From Methylocystis hirsuta (GTDB lineage: Bacteria > Pseudomonadota > Alphaproteobacteria > Rhizobiales > Beijerinckiaceae), in contig NZ_QWDD01000001.1 in NCBI RefSeq assembly GCF_003722355.1, forward strand, positions 558,001 through 622,000: a stretch of 64,000 nt of DNA. The letters run 5' to 3'. The translations under genes and the position numbers were made by a program. Shown here one piece after another: positions 62,466 to 64,000 of this stretch. Each line of letters begins with the position of its first letter. The stretch's first letter is position 1. The notes below the pieces were generated by a model, which was not told the origin of the DNA, searched no databases, and saw only the letters and a list, made by a program, of their open reading frames with translations.

Positions 62466-63152
62466 ATGACCGAAATGTTCGAGGCCGCTTTGGCGGCGCT
62501 GCGCCAGATCGTGACGCCGCCGTTCCGCGCGGTGCTGCTCAAGAGTCTCGGCATGACCTTCCTGTTGCTGGCGCTCGCCTGGGTGGGTCTCGATAAGCTC
62601 GCCATGTCCTTCGTGATGGTTGAGCATCCGTGGCTGCGGACGGCTCTGACCTATGCGACGGGCGCCGGATTGTTCTTCCTGATGGCGTTTCTCATCGCCC
62701 CCGTTTCCGTGCTGGTTTCGGGATTATTCCTCGACGATCTCGCCGATCACGTCGAAGCGGATCTCTATCCGCCGGGACAACACGGTCGCGCCATTCCGGC
62801 GACCCAGGCGATTTTCATGGGACTGCGCTTCGCCGGGATTTCGGCGATCGTCAATTTTTGCGCGCTGTTGCTGCTCTTCGTGCCGGGAATCAACGCAGCC
62901 GCCTTCCTCCTGGCCAACGCCTATCTTTTCGGGCGCGAATATTTTCTCTTCGCCGCGACGCGCTTTCGTTCGCTGCAAGAGTCGGAAGAATTGCGGCGTC
63001 GCCATGCGCCATGGCTCTTCGTCGCCGGACTGTTCATCGCCGTCTTCGTGGCGACGCCGGGACTGAACGTGCTGACGCCGCTCTTTGCCGTGGCCTTCAT
63101 GACCCGCATCCATCGGATGCTGCCGCCAAACCCGCGTGGGGAAGCGGCGTAG
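62466..63152 (+). CDS. EI24/CysZ-like integral membrane protein
   Basis: This 228-residue protein of the EI24 family has about five membrane segments (SLGMTFLLLALAWVGLDKLA, ALTYATGAGLFFLMAFLIAP, AIVNFCALLLLFVPGINAAA) and the conserved LANAYLFGREYFLFAATRF. The bacterial member CysZ transports sulfate, but that function is not assured here. Confidence 0.8.
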   Translation: MTEMFEAALAALRQIVTPPFRAVLLKSLGMTFLLLALAWVGLDKLAMSFVMVEHPWLRTALTYATGAGLFFLMAFLIAPVSVLVSGLFLDDLADHVEADLYPPGQHGRAIPATQAIFMGLRFAGISAIVNFCALLLLFVPGINAAAFLLANAYLFGREYFLFAATRFRSLQESEELRRRHAPWLFVAGLFIAVFVATPGLNVLTPLFAVAFMTRIHRMLPPNPRGEAA

Positions 63153-63186
63153 TCCGCCCGTCGGCGCTAGCTCGGACGCGACGTCG

Positions 63187-64000
63187 TCAACGCGATGCCG
63201 ATTCGCCCAGCCGCTGCGTCTGATACTGCCCGACTTTGCGGAAGCGATAGAGATAGGTCGGCACGATCGACTCGATCGATTGCGGATCGGCGATCCCGAG
63301 CCCTTGCAGCGTGCGCGCGTCCGCCTTGGCCGCGTCGCTGACGACATTGTCGTGCTTGAGCAATTCGACCTGATCTCGGGTCATGCGCAAAAGCTTCGGG
63401 AAAAGGCCCAGCGACAGCTTGGTCAGCATCTGCGTCACGCTGGCCATAAGCTTGCCGGGTCCGAAGGAGAGTTTCAGGATTCGGCGCTGGCGCTGCGTGA
63501 CCTTCAGAATATAGTCGACGATCTCCGCGAAGCTTTTGACCTCCGGACCGCCGAGTTCATAAGCGACGCCCGGCTTGGCCCGGCCGGCGAGCGCGATCGC
63601 CACCGCGTCGGCGACGTCGCCGACATAGACCGGCTGGAATTTCGTCTCGGCGCCGACGATCGGCACGACGGGAAAGTAGCGCGCCATCGTGGCGAAGCGG
63701 TTGAAGAAATCATCTTCCGGCCCGAAAATCACGGAAGGGCGCAGGATGACCGCGGAAGGAACCGCCGCAAGCACGGCGGCTTCGCCTTCCGCCTTGCTTC
63801 GGCCATAGGCCGAACGCGACTGCGGATCGGCGCCGATGGCGGAGATGTGGACGACATTGTCGATGCCGGCGGCTTTCGCCGCCTCGGCGATTACGCGCGC
63901 GCCGCCCGCCTGAACGGTCGCAAATTTCTGCGCGCCGGTTTCAGCAAGGATGCCGACAAGATTAACCACCGCCGAGGCGCCGCGCAGGGCCGCCGCAATC
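63187..64000 (-). CDS. NDUFA9-like NAD(P)-binding protein of the atypical SDR family (partial)
   Basis: The right edge cuts the gene, so the N-terminal Rossmann GxxGxxG is outside. The visible 271 residues include VVNLVGILAETGAQKFATVQ, VHISAIGADPQSRSAYGRSK, SAVILRPSVIFGPEDDFFNR and GVAYELGGPEVKSFAEIVDY. These are characteristic of complex I NDUFA9-subunit-like proteins of alphaproteobacteria. The stop is at 63187, close to the convergent EI24-like gene. Confidence 0.9.
   Translation of the reverse strand, partial: IAAALRGASAVVNLVGILAETGAQKFATVQAGGARVIAEAAKAAGIDNVVHISAIGADPQSRSAYGRSKAEGEAAVLAAVPSAVILRPSVIFGPEDDFFNRFATMARYFPVVPIVGAETKFQPVYVGDVADAVAIALAGRAKPGVAYELGGPEVKSFAEIVDYILKVTQRQRRILKLSFGPGKLMASVTQMLTKLSLGLFPKLLRMTRDQVELLKHDNVVSDAAKADARTLQGLGIADPQSIESIVPTYLYRFRKVGQYQTQRLGESASR

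Overview
The window looks like chromosome of a GC-rich alphaproteobacterium of the Hyphomicrobiales (Rhizobiales) type. A Methylocystis/Methylosinus-like methanotroph is plausible, but that is inferred from gene content and style and no methane-oxidation gene is present. Positions 1-1380 hold a tRNA-Met(CAU), poorly coding DNA and a 5'-truncated flavin reductase gene.

From 20884 down to 1385, all on the minus strand, runs a nearly gapless uptake [NiFe]-hydrogenase superoperon in the order hupGHIJK-hypABFCDE-hoxA-hupT-hupU-hupV, then hupSLCD, a 75-aa HupE-like protein and hupF. It encodes a membrane-bound enzyme whose small subunit carries the two extra cysteines of O2-tolerant hydrogenases, an H2-sensing hydrogenase (HupUV) with its kinase (HupT) and NtrC-type regulator (HoxA), and the full Ni-Fe(CN)2CO maturation set. 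Good sigma-54 (-24/-12) promoter matches lie directly upstream of hupS and of hupG. Three chained ATGA overlaps with two 5-codon minicistrons join hupJ to hupK.

From 21300 to 29740 the DNA is accessory in character. It holds ArsR regulators paired with SRPBCC/AHSA1 proteins, an alpha/beta hydrolase, a methylguanine methyltransferase, a regulator-glutathione transferase gene fusion, and remnants of an IS110 transposase, a VOC gene and an ECF sigma factor. Two 140-bp copies of a double-hairpin repeat, in inverted orientation, bracket a 2.2-kb cassette. One regulator/SRPBCC pair has two copies of the same inverted-repeat operator, the second built around the ribosome binding site.

From 29845 to 35820 come exported MsrA and MsrB, MutL, a 177-bp nested palindromic repeat, an intact IS110-family element with a structured non-coding end (candidate bridge RNA), and two related RelE/HigA-like toxin-antitoxin loci. 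One locus is decapitated next to the insertion sequence; the other is intact and convergent.

From 35890 to 64000 the content is mostly housekeeping: an NfeD/SPFH pair, a peptide-binding protein, an IalB-like protein with a clear terminator, and a divergent aa3-type oxidase operon (subunits II, I, two subunit III proteins and a IV-like protein) that lacks the usual Mg-site ligands. Then come a P-type H+-ATPase/PPK2/MFS operon, an HlyD/NodT efflux pair, a dipeptide epimerase, the mlaEFD lipid-transport operon with a lipoprotein, a methyltransferase, a ferredoxin with a ferredoxin-NADP reductase, a phosphopantetheinyl transferase, an SRPBCC protein, an EI24-like membrane protein and a partial NDUFA9-like gene at the right edge.
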